From an uncultured Alphaproteobacteria bacterium (GTDB lineage: Bacteria > Pseudomonadota > Alphaproteobacteria > CAAHEQ01 > UBA3637), in the NCBI GenBank assembly GCA_944391545.1, contig CALXTZ010000028.1, forward strand, positions 1 to 14,047: 14,047 nt of DNA, read 5' to 3'. Made by a program: the position numbers and the translations under genes. Below the pieces are notes generated by a model. The model did not search any database. It had not been told where the DNA came from and was given only the letters and a program-made list of their open reading frames with translations. Positions within the stretch are counted from its first letter, which is position 1. Each line of letters opens with the position of its first letter. This document shows positions 1 through 7,011 of this stretch, piece after piece.

Positions 1-59
1 CCTCTTCTTGGCCTTACCCTTCTTGGGGAATTTTGAGGCTCTTTCCTTTTATTTTTCCT

Positions 60-89
60 ATCATACCCCCCCCCCCGCCTACTTGTCAA
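60..89 (-). promoter_or_regulatory. Leftward sigma70-type promoter with G11 spacer tract
   Basis: On the minus strand a perfect -35 box TTGACA (89-84) is followed after 18 bases by TATGAT (65-60), a five-of-six match to the -10 consensus. Eleven of the 18 spacer bases are an uninterrupted G run (C66-C76 on the plus strand). The promoter faces the left edge; transcription would start near position 53 and no start codon with an open frame follows inside the window, so its gene lies outside. It sits directly after two terminators, so it looks like the start of a separate unit. A homopolymer between -35 and -10 is the known architecture of phase-variable promoters such as Neisseria porA; slippage is inferred, not seen. 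Confidence 0.7.
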
Positions 90-102
90 GCACTTTTTTC
101 AT

Positions 103-128
103 AAAAAAAAGAGGCCACGCGGCCCCTT
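103..128 (-). terminator. Second rho-independent terminator after ddh
   Basis: Read on the minus strand, an 8-bp stem (AAGGGGCC / GGCCTCTT, one G-U pair) with a 4-base loop is followed by T8 (110-103). It lies about 45 bases after the ddh stop and backs up the terminator at 139-164, separating the glgA-ddh unit from the next leftward promoter. Confidence 0.75.
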
Positions 129-138
129 TCCTGTATAC

Positions 139-164
139 AAAAAACCGCCCCGACAGGAGCGGTT
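139..164 (-). terminator. First rho-independent terminator after ddh
   Basis: Read on the minus strand, a 9-bp stem (AACCGCTCC / GGGGCGGTT, one U-G pair) with a TGTC loop runs into a T tract. The stem begins 10 bases beyond the ddh stop codon, the usual place for an operon-end terminator. Confidence 0.85.
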
Positions 165-174
165 ATCTTCCCCT

Positions 175-1080
175 TTAATATCCTTCCAATCTTTCTTCAA
201 ACGATCCCGGCAAAAAGTCTATCAACGGCCGTTCGATAAATGTAAATGCTCCGAATTGACCGGCCAGTTGAGCGCGATAAGCCGCCCGCGCAGAGGCAAC
301 CATCACATTCGCCGTCATCATCGGATTAACCCCTTCAATCGTATACATTTGTTGAATATCCTGTGTCAGCCGTTCCAACCGCCCGCCGTGATTCATCGTA
401 TCAAAACGACGTACATTTTCAACAGCAACAACATCCGTCGCATCATGGATAAAATAAGGATCTTGCCGAATTTGAGCCGTTATTTTTTCAAAATCCGCAT
501 CCGGCATCAATTCAATGTAAACTTGACGTTTATGGCGCCCTGCTCCGTTCGGCAAGGTTAGAGAGACAGCATCTTTCACACCGGCAATCGCCTTAACAGC
601 CGCCGTGTGTCCCATGCTGCGACCGCCGGTTGTTCCACCGAAAGTCGTCGTCGTTTTCCCGACCGGTGCAATCACCTTTAAAATTGTTCTCACGGCCGAA
701 TCCGTTCCGGGATCCCAACCTGCACCGAAAATAGAAACCGTCCGATGTTGAACAGCCAATTGATTCAATGCCTTCTTGGTTGCCAAAATTTGATCATGAA
801 CATCAAAACTGTCGACAGTCGGAATGCCTTTTAAAATCATTTCTTTGACTTTATCCGGCGCCTCGCGGCTGGGGATAGAAACCAAAGCGACATCTACCGC
901 TCCCAATTCGCCGACATCCGTGACGACAGAAAGGCCTTCCAATTCGGCAATATCTTTGCCGATCGATTGAGGCCGCCTGACCACGCCGACAAGCTGCATA
1001 TCCGGTGCGCGCTCAACCGCTTGTTTACAAAAACGACCGACATTCCCCCACCCGATAATAGCAACTTTTATTTTTTCCAT
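175..1080 (-). CDS. ddh: meso-diaminopimelate D-dehydrogenase (type II)
   Basis: NADP-dependent meso-diaminopimelate D-dehydrogenase interconverts tetrahydrodipicolinate plus ammonia and meso-diaminopimelate in one step, bypassing the succinylase or acetylase branch that feeds lysine and peptidoglycan synthesis in the cytoplasm. The 301-residue protein opens with a Rossmann dinucleotide motif (GWGNVGR, residues 10-16), followed by VDSFDVH (89-95), the hallmark GAGWDPGTD (119-127) and SMGHT (155-159), which contribute to the substrate pocket in this family. Its length and the stretch around residues 119-215 fit the shorter type II enzymes, such as that of Symbiobacterium (299 residues), better than the roughly 320-residue corynebacterial type I. 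It begins 3 bases after the glgA stop, with an AAAGG ribosome site inside the end of glgA, so the two genes are very likely co-transcribed and perhaps translationally coupled. Two terminators follow. Type I versus type II rests on remembered family sequences. Confidence 0.93.
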   Translation of the reverse strand: MEKIKVAIIGWGNVGRFCKQAVERAPDMQLVGVVRRPQSIGKDIAELEGLSVVTDVGELGAVDVALVSIPSREAPDKVKEMILKGIPTVDSFDVHDQILATKKALNQLAVQHRTVSIFGAGWDPGTDSAVRTILKVIAPVGKTTTTFGGTTGGRSMGHTAAVKAIAGVKDAVSLTLPNGAGRHKRQVYIELMPDADFEKITAQIRQDPYFIHDATDVVAVENVRRFDTMNHGGRLERLTQDIQQMYTIEGVNPMMTANVMVASARAAYRAQLAGQFGAFTFIERPLIDFLPGSFEERLEGY

Positions 1081-1083
1081 AGG

Positions 1084-2544
1084 CTACCTTTTTGTTGTTT
1101 TATACAAATTTAAATAAGCGCGCGCAGAACGTCCCCAGGAGAAATCCTGATTCATCGCCTGCTTGATCATGTGATCCATATGCTCCGGCCGATCATAATA
1201 CGTCGAGTTTGCCCACCCGATGGTATTGTATAGCGCCGACGCCGAAATATCATAAAATTTGAAACCTGTTCCGGTTCCTTCTGCTTCATTATAATTTTGA
1301 ACCGTGTCCGCCAATCCGCCCGTAGACCGGACAATCGGCAATGTCCCGTACAATTGGCTGTACATCTGTTTTAAACCGCACGGTTCATAAATGGACGGTA
1401 TCAACGTAAAATCACTGCCCGCATCAATTAAATGTTCCGTCGGGCCGTGAAACCGACCGACGCTGATTTGCCCCGGATAGTAATTCGGTAAATTTCCTAA
1501 ATAAGCCTCTGCCCATAATTCACCGTCACCCATCACAATAAACTGCGCCTGCATGTTTTTTAAAACACCTTCAATGCATTCCGTAAACATTCGGATGCCC
1601 TTTTGTTCCGTCAACCGAACAACCATTGAAAACAAAGGCATATTGTTATGATGCAACCCGAATTTATCTCGCAAGACTTTTTTGTTTTCTTGTTTCCCCT
1701 CTTTGTAAGTCTTAATATCGTACGGATACGCGACGTGCGGATCTTTCGCCGGGTTCCACAAATCAATGTCAATGCCGTTCAAAATACCGGATAAATCGTT
1801 TTGACGTTCCTGCAACAGCCAATGCAATCCGGCGCCGCCCATCGGCGTTAAAATTTCGCGTGCATAGTTCGGGCTGACCGTCGTAATTTTGTCGGCAAAC
1901 CGAATGCCGCCTTTCAGCAAATTAACACGCCCGTAATTTTCAAAAGCCCCCATATTAAAGTCTGCCCAATCAATTTTCGCATACGGAATGACTTCGGCAT
2001 CATAAATGCCTTGGTAAGGCAGATTATGGATGGTCAGGACGCTTTTCGTTCCCTCGAAAAACGGATCATGATCTTTTTTCAAATAATAGGGAATGAGTGC
2101 CGTCTGCCAATCATGCACATGCACGATGTCAGGCTTGTAATTCATATCTTTAGCCAATTGCAAAGCGGCCCGACAGAAAAAAGCATACCGAAAAGCATTA
2201 TCACGGTACTCTTCATGTGAATTTTTATCATCGTAGACACCGTAGCGGTCGAAGTATTTATTAAACTCGATGAAATAAGCATCGTAATGGCACGGTGTTT
2301 CGGCATAATAAACGCTGTAAAATTCCTCGCAGTTACCCATCTTAACGCAGGAACCGTCATACATTTTCGTTAAATGATATTTTTCCCGGTCAATCAGCGA
2401 GTAAAGCGGCAAAATGAGTTTAACTTGCGCGCCTTCTTTTTTCAAATACTTCGGCAAAGCCGCAACAACATCCCCCAAACCGCCCGTTTTAATAAAAGGC
2501 GTCGCTTCACTACCGACAAAAAGTAATTTCATTTTTTCCATCAT
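1084..2544 (-). CDS. glgA: Glycogen synthase (ADP-glucose type, GT5)
   Basis: Cytoplasmic glycosyltransferase that adds glucose from ADP-glucose to the non-reducing end of alpha-1,4-glucan, the chain-elongating step of glycogen synthesis. The 486 residues are close to the usual 475-490. Visible family motifs are KTGGLGDV near the N-terminus (19-26, phosphate and glucan contact), HDWQTA (144-149), the R310 and K315 pair of the ADP-glucose site, EPCGL (387-391, containing the catalytic-site glutamate) and STGGL (407-411). Three in-frame ATGs are candidates: 2544, 2541 and 2532. The AAAGGGGAG ribosome site (2554-2546) is one base from the first, four from the second and 13 from the third; family alignment would put the conserved start at MKLLFV (2532), but spacing favours 2541 or 2544. 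It is first in a two-gene unit with ddh. No glgB, glgC or glgP lies beside it here, so the rest of the pathway must be elsewhere. Confidence 0.95.
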   Translation of the reverse strand: MMEKMKLLFVGSEATPFIKTGGLGDVVAALPKYLKKEGAQVKLILPLYSLIDREKYHLTKMYDGSCVKMGNCEEFYSVYYAETPCHYDAYFIEFNKYFDRYGVYDDKNSHEEYRDNAFRYAFFCRAALQLAKDMNYKPDIVHVHDWQTALIPYYLKKDHDPFFEGTKSVLTIHNLPYQGIYDAEVIPYAKIDWADFNMGAFENYGRVNLLKGGIRFADKITTVSPNYAREILTPMGGAGLHWLLQERQNDLSGILNGIDIDLWNPAKDPHVAYPYDIKTYKEGKQENKKVLRDKFGLHHNNMPLFSMVVRLTEQKGIRMFTECIEGVLKNMQAQFIVMGDGELWAEAYLGNLPNYYPGQISVGRFHGPTEHLIDAGSDFTLIPSIYEPCGLKQMYSQLYGTLPIVRSTGGLADTVQNYNEAEGTGTGFKFYDISASALYNTIGWANSTYYDRPEHMDHMIKQAMNQDFSWGRSARAYLNLYKTTKR

Positions 2545-2567
2545 TCTCCCCTTTAGGTATGATTCTA

Positions 2568-2596
2568 GTTATATCTGACTTTTTGCGCAAGAACAA
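2568..2596 (-). promoter_or_regulatory. Probable glgA-ddh promoter
   Basis: On the minus strand TTGTTC (2596-2591) and TATAAC (2573-2568) are separated by 17 bases. The -10 matches consensus at five of six positions; the -35 keeps only TTG. The predicted start leaves a leader of about 17 bases before the glgA ribosome site. The 8-base palindrome TTGCGCAA lies in the spacer and a TAGAC motif overlaps just upstream (2601-2597). Confidence 0.5.
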
Positions 2597-2658
2597 GTCT
2601 AAAAATTAACAATTTATTCATTTTTTCGCTTGCATACGGAACCATACTTTGGTATGTT

Positions 2659-3642
2659 TTATTTTTCATCAGCCGCATTCGGTGTCCCGACTGCCGTTTC
2701 ACTTTGTTCCTGTAAATAAGCATCCAACGCTGCATCCGTTAAAACAGCGCCGTTCTCTTCAGAGGCCACTTCATTCAGCGCGTCCGGATTTAACAAAACA
2801 CCGCCGACGACCAATAAAACGGGACAAATAACAGACGTCGGCTCTTTTTCTTTCAATGTATGTGCCGCTTCACATAATTGATAAAACGGCGAAACAATCT
2901 GATCCTCGGCAGAATACCATTTCGGCGTTGTTCCCTCTTCAAAAGGTTTGCCTTCCACTACCCATTCCGAACCCGGCTCATCAAAGAAGTTAAACAACAA
3001 GGCTTTCGTATCCGTTGCCAACACAATCGGGACAACATAATTTTCCAAAGCGACATGTTCAAAGACTTCAAATCCGTACCGGCCGGCCGTTTCTTTTAAA
3101 TAATTAATCCATTGGACGGATGTTTCTTTCGTTTGAGGCTGTTGCGGGACAAAAGATCTTTCTTCTTCCGGCGGAGCCATACTTTCCGAATCAGACGCAG
3201 AAGCAACAGAAGTGCCGGTAGACGGCATCCATCCCGTAGAAGCCAACGCACGCGGTCTTTCCAATCCTTTTTTACGCGGCATCAACTTGATTTTGCCGGT
3301 ATTTTGAACGGCTTTTTTAAACGGTTTGAACAATAAAGCGCCCCATTTAACCCGGCATAATCGGTACCAGCCCCAAAACCAAACGGGAAAGAACAAAAGA
3401 AAGCAACACAACAATGAAAAATCATACAAATTATCAATGGTCCACTGATCAAACATAAAAGCCCGATAAAGTTTAACCCAATCGATAAACGGATTATATA
3501 AAACAACGCCTTGTTCCGCAGAATAGGTGAATAAAACACCAAACGGCGTTAATCCGAACAATTCATAAATCAAAGCGCCGATGGAAATCGCATAAATGAT
3601 AAACCACAGCAAACCAATAATCAAACAGCGCACAACTTTCAT
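2659..3642 (-). CDS. Two-helix membrane protein with cytosolic NERD-like domain, function unknown
   Basis: I do not recognise this 327-residue protein by name. Residues 5-31 and 72-95 are strongly hydrophobic and should be two inner-membrane helices, with about 40 residues between them. The second is followed by a basic stretch (LCRVKWG...KPFKK, then PRKKG), which puts the C-terminal two thirds in the cytoplasm. A Ser/Pro/Glu-rich linker (about 132-175) leads to a compact domain (about 176-292). Its order of elements, GFEVFEHVAL, a beta strand IVLATDTKALLFNFF, a Trp, then SPFYQ and a final strand, resembles the NERD nuclease-like fold, but the expected acidic and E-x-K catalytic residues are absent. 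The C-terminus (293-327) is acidic and probably disordered. An AGAGG ribosome site precedes the start. The gene stands alone between a terminator and the glgA promoter. A link to the nearby secretion genes is only positional. Confidence 0.8.
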   Translation of the reverse strand: MKVVRCLIIGLLWFIIYAISIGALIYELFGLTPFGVLFTYSAEQGVVLYNPFIDWVKLYRAFMFDQWTIDNLYDFSLLCCFLLFFPVWFWGWYRLCRVKWGALLFKPFKKAVQNTGKIKLMPRKKGLERPRALASTGWMPSTGTSVASASDSESMAPPEEERSFVPQQPQTKETSVQWINYLKETAGRYGFEVFEHVALENYVVPIVLATDTKALLFNFFDEPGSEWVVEGKPFEEGTTPKWYSAEDQIVSPFYQLCEAAHTLKEKEPTSVICPVLLVVGGVLLNPDALNEVASEENGAVLTDAALDAYLQEQSETAVGTPNAADEK

Positions 3643-3669
3643 CTTTTCCTCTTTCTTTACTCTATTTGA

Positions 3670-3697
3670 AGCATACCAAGATTACATAAAAATACAA
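3670..3697 (-). promoter_or_regulatory. Weak candidate promoter of the 327-residue membrane protein gene
   Basis: On the minus strand TTGTAT (3697-3692) and TATGCT (3675-3670) lie 16 bases apart, about 28 bases before the start codon. Both boxes are poor matches. The case rests mainly on need: a terminator closes the upstream gene at 3708-3739, so this gene requires its own start. Confidence 0.35.
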
Positions 3698-3707
3698 GTT
3701 GTTTTCG

Positions 3708-3739
3708 AAAAAAAAGAGGATGAATTTCATCCTCTTTTT
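3708..3739 (-). terminator. Strong palindromic terminator after the 810-residue gene
   Basis: A near-perfect palindrome: 14 bases AAAAAGAGGATGAA (3711-3724), one central T, then the exact reverse complement (3726-3739). The GC-bearing part GAGGATGA/TCATCCTC makes the stem, with T8 on the minus strand (3715-3708) as the tail. The stem begins 4 bases past the stop codon. It could also stop rightward transcripts (T5 on the plus strand). Confidence 0.85.
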
Positions 3740-3742
3740 AAT

Positions 3743-6175
3743 TTACATGCTGTGTTGGTCGTTTGTTCGTCCCAATCCGTTTTCCGGCGCACGAACCGTT
3801 ATATTTTGCCGCAACTTCGACAATAATTGCCCGTCCACAGACAATTGCTGTTCTTTCGACCGGATACCCGACACAGCCTTGTCCAACCCGGTTTTTTCCG
3901 TTTTCATCGTTTGAACGGTTCCGGACGCATTTAAGTTTTCATGCGCTTTGTCCAAAGTCGTCGGCGTTCTGGTTACGGTTGTTTCCGGCTGTTTAACGGG
4001 TTCAACTGTCACAGACGACATTTGAACCGGATTTTGCGGAGCCGCCATCGGTGTCGGCGGTGTAACGCCAAACGTCGGCATGCCCGTTTCATTCGTCGGA
4101 TGCACCGGACGATCCGCTTGAACAGTTTGTTCCGGCATCGAGACTGGTTCAACCTTTCTCGCACCTTCCGGAATTTTAAAATTATCCGGTAATACTTCAG
4201 CGCGTACAGCCGGTTCCGGCGCTCGAGGCGTCATTTCCGGCGCGTGATAAGCCGTTTGTTGTACTTGCGGCGCATCCAAAGTCGGCGGCACAACCTCATA
4301 GGATTCGGCACGTTTTTCCGGAACAACTGCTTCTTTTGTCACATCCGCCGTTTCCGTTACATGCACATCGTCCTTAACCGGCTGCGGCGCAATAAAGATG
4401 TCCGGCGCTTTCGGTGTCGGCGCTACATAAGGAGAATCCGTCACCGTTTGCGGATCTATATGAAATTCCGGTGCCGGCGGCGTAGCCATTCTGTACGATT
4501 CGGCAGGCGCTTCATGTGTCGTTTCTGCCGTCGGCGTTGTCCGTCCTTGTAAATGTGCATGCCATTCTTCGTATTTTTCTCGGGCCGTCGGCACATCCAC
4601 ATATGCTTTTTCAAGACCCGGTTTCAAGCCCGTAAACGGATCTTCTTTATCCCGCAAGTTCGTCCAAGCTTGGTGCATGTCATGCGTAATGCTTTCGGGA
4701 ATTTGGCGTTCTTTTAAAGCCAATTCCGTCATCCCCAAAGATAATCCGTAAATACCTTCTTGCGCTTTGATATGCAAATTCATTTGATCTCTGTTATTAA
4801 AACCGCCCACCATACCGCGTTGTTCACGCACCGTCGGCTGGCGTTCGTAAACAGTTTCAAAGTTCTTTGTCAAAAGGCGTTCTTTAAACAAAGCAACATC
4901 CTTTTCGGAATAAGCACCGTTTTTATCCTTTTGAATACCGGTTAACAAATCCGGATGTTGATGCATCAAAAACCGCGTTCTGAAAATTTCGGCATCTGCT
5001 TGCGAATAGCGGCCGTCTTTACCGCGCTCCAATCCGACAAACAATTCCGGATTGGTTTGTTTTAACTGCTCTTCTTTCGCCGCAATCCGTTGTTCCAGCA
5101 GCGAAGCCTGTTCCCCGCTGTAGCGGCCGTTTTCATCGGTCTTTAATCCCTCATAAACATCTTTATTATACCGAGCAATCAACCCTTCCGGATCATGCAG
5201 GAAATCGCCTTGAATGGCCTGCAATACATCCGCTTCGGACAATCCCTTTAATTTGCGCATCGTTTTATTCCATGATACGGCCTGATTGTCCACATGATTG
5301 ATTTTTCCTTTCTTTTCCGCCGCATATAATTCCGTGTGATAAGCTGCCAAAGCCATCGGATACGTCAAAATAGAAACGAATAAAGCATCCATTGCCGCTT
5401 CAGGCGTCTCTTCACTTAAGACGCGCTCCATGATTTTCGTCCAGCTGGCCTCCGGATTATTTTCCGCGATTTTATCTTTTTCAGCCCCCGGCATGTAACC
5501 TTTTTCAAAATCATGCGGTTGCAGTTTTTCAGCTTTCGGCAAAGCACTTTCCGGAATGGGGCCGTCCATTTTTTCAGGCTCCGTTTGGACAGTTTCCTGC
5601 GCTTCGGGCTGTTTCTTTTCTTGAGCCGTTTGTTCCGCATCTGCCACAGTGTCCTGCGGATGGAGCGCCTGTTCCCGCACCTGCGCTTCATTGGTTGGCG
5701 GAACTTCGTTCAAAACAACATCAATCGGCTTGCCGGCTTTGAGCCCTTCTTTCAACGCTTCCCATTCGTTTTTATAAGCCTCTTCGACGGCTTTTTCAGC
5801 CTGATACTCGGCTTCCGCCGCATCCAGTTTTGCCTTTTCGACGTCCAAATCAGCCTTCAGCTTGACTAACTCCGCATCACTGTCCAACGCCGCTTCCAAA
5901 CCGGCCGGATCATTTTGGAAATTAAAAGAAAGTGACAATTTTTTACCGGCCCGGCTGTTATCATATTTGCCTTCCAGCACTTTATATTCGCCCAAAAGAG
6001 TCGTATAAGCACTTTGTTTGGCAATCCGCTTAGCACGTGTTTCTTCATAATGTGCCTGTGCCATTTGCGTAACCAGGTTTTCCTGTTGCGCTCTTTCCGA
6101 ATCGCCCGTATCGACAACACCGGTGTTGTTCATTATCCGTGCATTTTCTAAATCATTTAATCTTTCGTCCGCCAT
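3743..6175 (-). CDS. Large coiled-coil, repeat and proline-rich protein of unknown function
   Basis: An 810-residue protein I cannot assign. It has no signal peptide or membrane helix and should start in the cytoplasm. Residues 25-150 are rich in Ala, Glu and Lys and look helical or coiled-coil, interrupted at about 84-98. An acidic Gln/Pro/Glu linker (158-215) leads to a compact helical region (220-540). That contains three imperfect repeats starting at 341, 379 and 411, each reading roughly (F/Y/L)-x-G-L/I, six residues, G-R/A-Y-S, then a helix ending LxxR; their loops look like degenerate calcium-loop turns. From about 545 to 760 it is Pro/Thr/Val/Glu-rich and probably disordered, with APxP, PPTP and PEM/PET motifs, then a basic helical tail. 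The AAGGAG ribosome site lies 8 bases before the ATG, supporting this start. Its composition and its position near VirB6-like genes would suit a secreted effector or scaffold, but nothing proves it. Confidence 0.85.
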   Translation of the reverse strand: MADERLNDLENARIMNNTGVVDTGDSERAQQENLVTQMAQAHYEETRAKRIAKQSAYTTLLGEYKVLEGKYDNSRAGKKLSLSFNFQNDPAGLEAALDSDAELVKLKADLDVEKAKLDAAEAEYQAEKAVEEAYKNEWEALKEGLKAGKPIDVVLNEVPPTNEAQVREQALHPQDTVADAEQTAQEKKQPEAQETVQTEPEKMDGPIPESALPKAEKLQPHDFEKGYMPGAEKDKIAENNPEASWTKIMERVLSEETPEAAMDALFVSILTYPMALAAYHTELYAAEKKGKINHVDNQAVSWNKTMRKLKGLSEADVLQAIQGDFLHDPEGLIARYNKDVYEGLKTDENGRYSGEQASLLEQRIAAKEEQLKQTNPELFVGLERGKDGRYSQADAEIFRTRFLMHQHPDLLTGIQKDKNGAYSEKDVALFKERLLTKNFETVYERQPTVREQRGMVGGFNNRDQMNLHIKAQEGIYGLSLGMTELALKERQIPESITHDMHQAWTNLRDKEDPFTGLKPGLEKAYVDVPTAREKYEEWHAHLQGRTTPTAETTHEAPAESYRMATPPAPEFHIDPQTVTDSPYVAPTPKAPDIFIAPQPVKDDVHVTETADVTKEAVVPEKRAESYEVVPPTLDAPQVQQTAYHAPEMTPRAPEPAVRAEVLPDNFKIPEGARKVEPVSMPEQTVQADRPVHPTNETGMPTFGVTPPTPMAAPQNPVQMSSVTVEPVKQPETTVTRTPTTLDKAHENLNASGTVQTMKTEKTGLDKAVSGIRSKEQQLSVDGQLLSKLRQNITVRAPENGLGRTNDQHSM

Positions 6176-6208
6176 TTTAAAGACTCCTTTTTATGCTTTG
6201 ATAAATTC

Positions 6209-6237
6209 ATTTTAGCATGAAAAAACTGTTTTGTCTA
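6209..6237 (-). promoter_or_regulatory. Promoter of the 810-residue gene
   Basis: On the minus strand TAGACA (6237-6232, five of six) and TAAAAT (6214-6209, five of six) are separated by exactly 17 bases, and the -10 is preceded by TGC, an extended -10 feature. The AAGGAG ribosome site follows about 20 bases downstream. This suggests the 810-residue gene is transcribed on its own even if read-through from the 216-residue gene also occurs; no clear terminator separates them. Confidence 0.7.
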
Positions 6238-6252
6238 TCATTTTCAAAAAAA

Positions 6253-6903
6253 TTAAGCTTTCAGTTTTTTCAAAAATTGAGCCAACTTTTCATTTTGGCT
6301 TTTTGCCTCCGAAGCGGACAAAACAACCTTTCCGGCAGCATCCGTTGTAATCATCGGAGAAAAATACGCCGGATTTGTCGTTAAAACCGACCAAGCTTCT
6401 TTCGGATTTTTATCTGCCATGTTTAAATAATTGACGAATAATTTTTGAGCGTTAACCGGGAACTTTTCCTTTTCGACGGCGGCGGCAAATGCCTTGATAA
6501 TCTCTTTTCTTTCCTGGCGATAAGAAGCAACCTTTTCGCTTAAAGAAGAAACTTGTTCGACAATCACTTTCTTTTCATCCTGTAACTCGGACCATTCGCG
6601 CGCATGCACCGCTTCGGCATATTTCACCAACAATCGGCGCCAAAAATCATCTTTTTGATAAAATTTTTCAATAGCGGCCGCCATCGCCGAAACAGATACG
6701 CCGCTTTCACGCAACCCGAGCAAATACGCAACAACTGCTTTTGTTTTTGCTTCAATTTGCGGCATCAGCGTCGATTTCGTTTCAGGCGTGACCTGACCGG
6801 GATCCAACTCTAAAACGGGAGATCCCTTCAACAGATCTTTATATTGCCACAAATACGAATAGACTTCCAAAATCTGATCGTCATAAACCGGTTGTTCAGA
6901 CAT
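6253..6903 (-). CDS. Helical cytosolic protein of unknown function
   Basis: A 216-residue protein without signal peptide or hydrophobic helix long enough to span a membrane. I recognise no family. It is almost all helix: a mixed N-terminal part with an invariant-looking aromatic cluster (VYSYLWQYKDLL, 14-25), amphipathic helices around 48-110, a probable coiled coil (about 105-140, containing DEKKVIVEQVSSLSEKVASY), then KLFVNYLNMADKNPKEAW and a short Lys-rich C-terminal helix. An AAGGG ribosome site lies 7 bases before the ATG. The gene is divergent from the VirB6-like operon and its promoter overlaps that operon's promoter, the strongest hint that it belongs functionally with it, for example as an accessory, chaperone-like or regulatory protein. 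That role is inference only. Confidence 0.8.
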   Translation of the reverse strand: MSEQPVYDDQILEVYSYLWQYKDLLKGSPVLELDPGQVTPETKSTLMPQIEAKTKAVVAYLLGLRESGVSVSAMAAAIEKFYQKDDFWRRLLVKYAEAVHAREWSELQDEKKVIVEQVSSLSEKVASYRQERKEIIKAFAAAVEKEKFPVNAQKLFVNYLNMADKNPKEAWSVLTTNPAYFSPMITTDAAGKVVLSASEAKSQNEKLAQFLKKLKA

Positions 6904-6936
6904 TTTTTCACCCTTTTTATCAAAAACCTATAAAAT

Positions 6937-6965
6937 AATATAGACGAATGTTATTTTTAAGTCTA
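6937..6965 (-). promoter_or_regulatory. Leftward promoter of the 216-residue gene, overlapping the rightward one
   Basis: On the minus strand TAGACT (6965-6960) and TATATT (6942-6937) are 17 bases apart, about 34 bases before the start codon. Its -35 box overlaps the -10 box of the rightward promoter at 6964-6969, and its -10 overlaps the other's -35. Confidence 0.65.
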
Positions 6966-6969
6966 TAAT
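6941..6969 (+). promoter_or_regulatory. Rightward promoter of the VirB6-like operon
   Basis: TAGACG (6941-6946) and a perfect TATAAT (6964-6969) are separated by 17 bases. The leader of about 35 bases ends in a modest ribosome site, GCGAGG, 6 bases before the ATG at 7012. The arms TATAGAC (6939-6945) and GTCTATA (6961-6967) form an inverted repeat centred between the boxes, which makes the divergent promoter pair symmetrical and could also be an operator. Confidence 0.75.
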
Positions 6970-7011
6970 AATTAGAAAATATTTTCTTATTTGTATTAAG
7001 CGAGGCCGGTT

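Noticed and set aside
1..60. Possible RNA gene or coding start downstream of the G11 promoter
   Set aside because: No tRNA-like sequence, no ATG with an open frame and no clear riboswitch-like structure in the 60 bases available.
2641..2656. Hairpin CATAC-TTTG-GTATG just after the 327-residue gene, considered as its terminator
   Set aside because: Only a 5-bp stem, and no T tract follows on the minus strand; too weak to call. It could be an operator, but there is no second copy with the same symmetry.
4244..4552. Plus-strand Arg-rich frame of 102 codons inside the 810-residue gene
   Set aside because: The Arg/Cys/His-rich composition is typical of an antisense reading of a Pro/Thr/Ala-rich coding region; no start signals.
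5037..5153. EF-hand calcium-binding loops in the 810-residue protein repeats
   Set aside because: First and twelfth loop positions are often Lys or Gln instead of Asp and Glu; resemblance is limited to a G-x-Y-S turn, so only a repeat is claimed.
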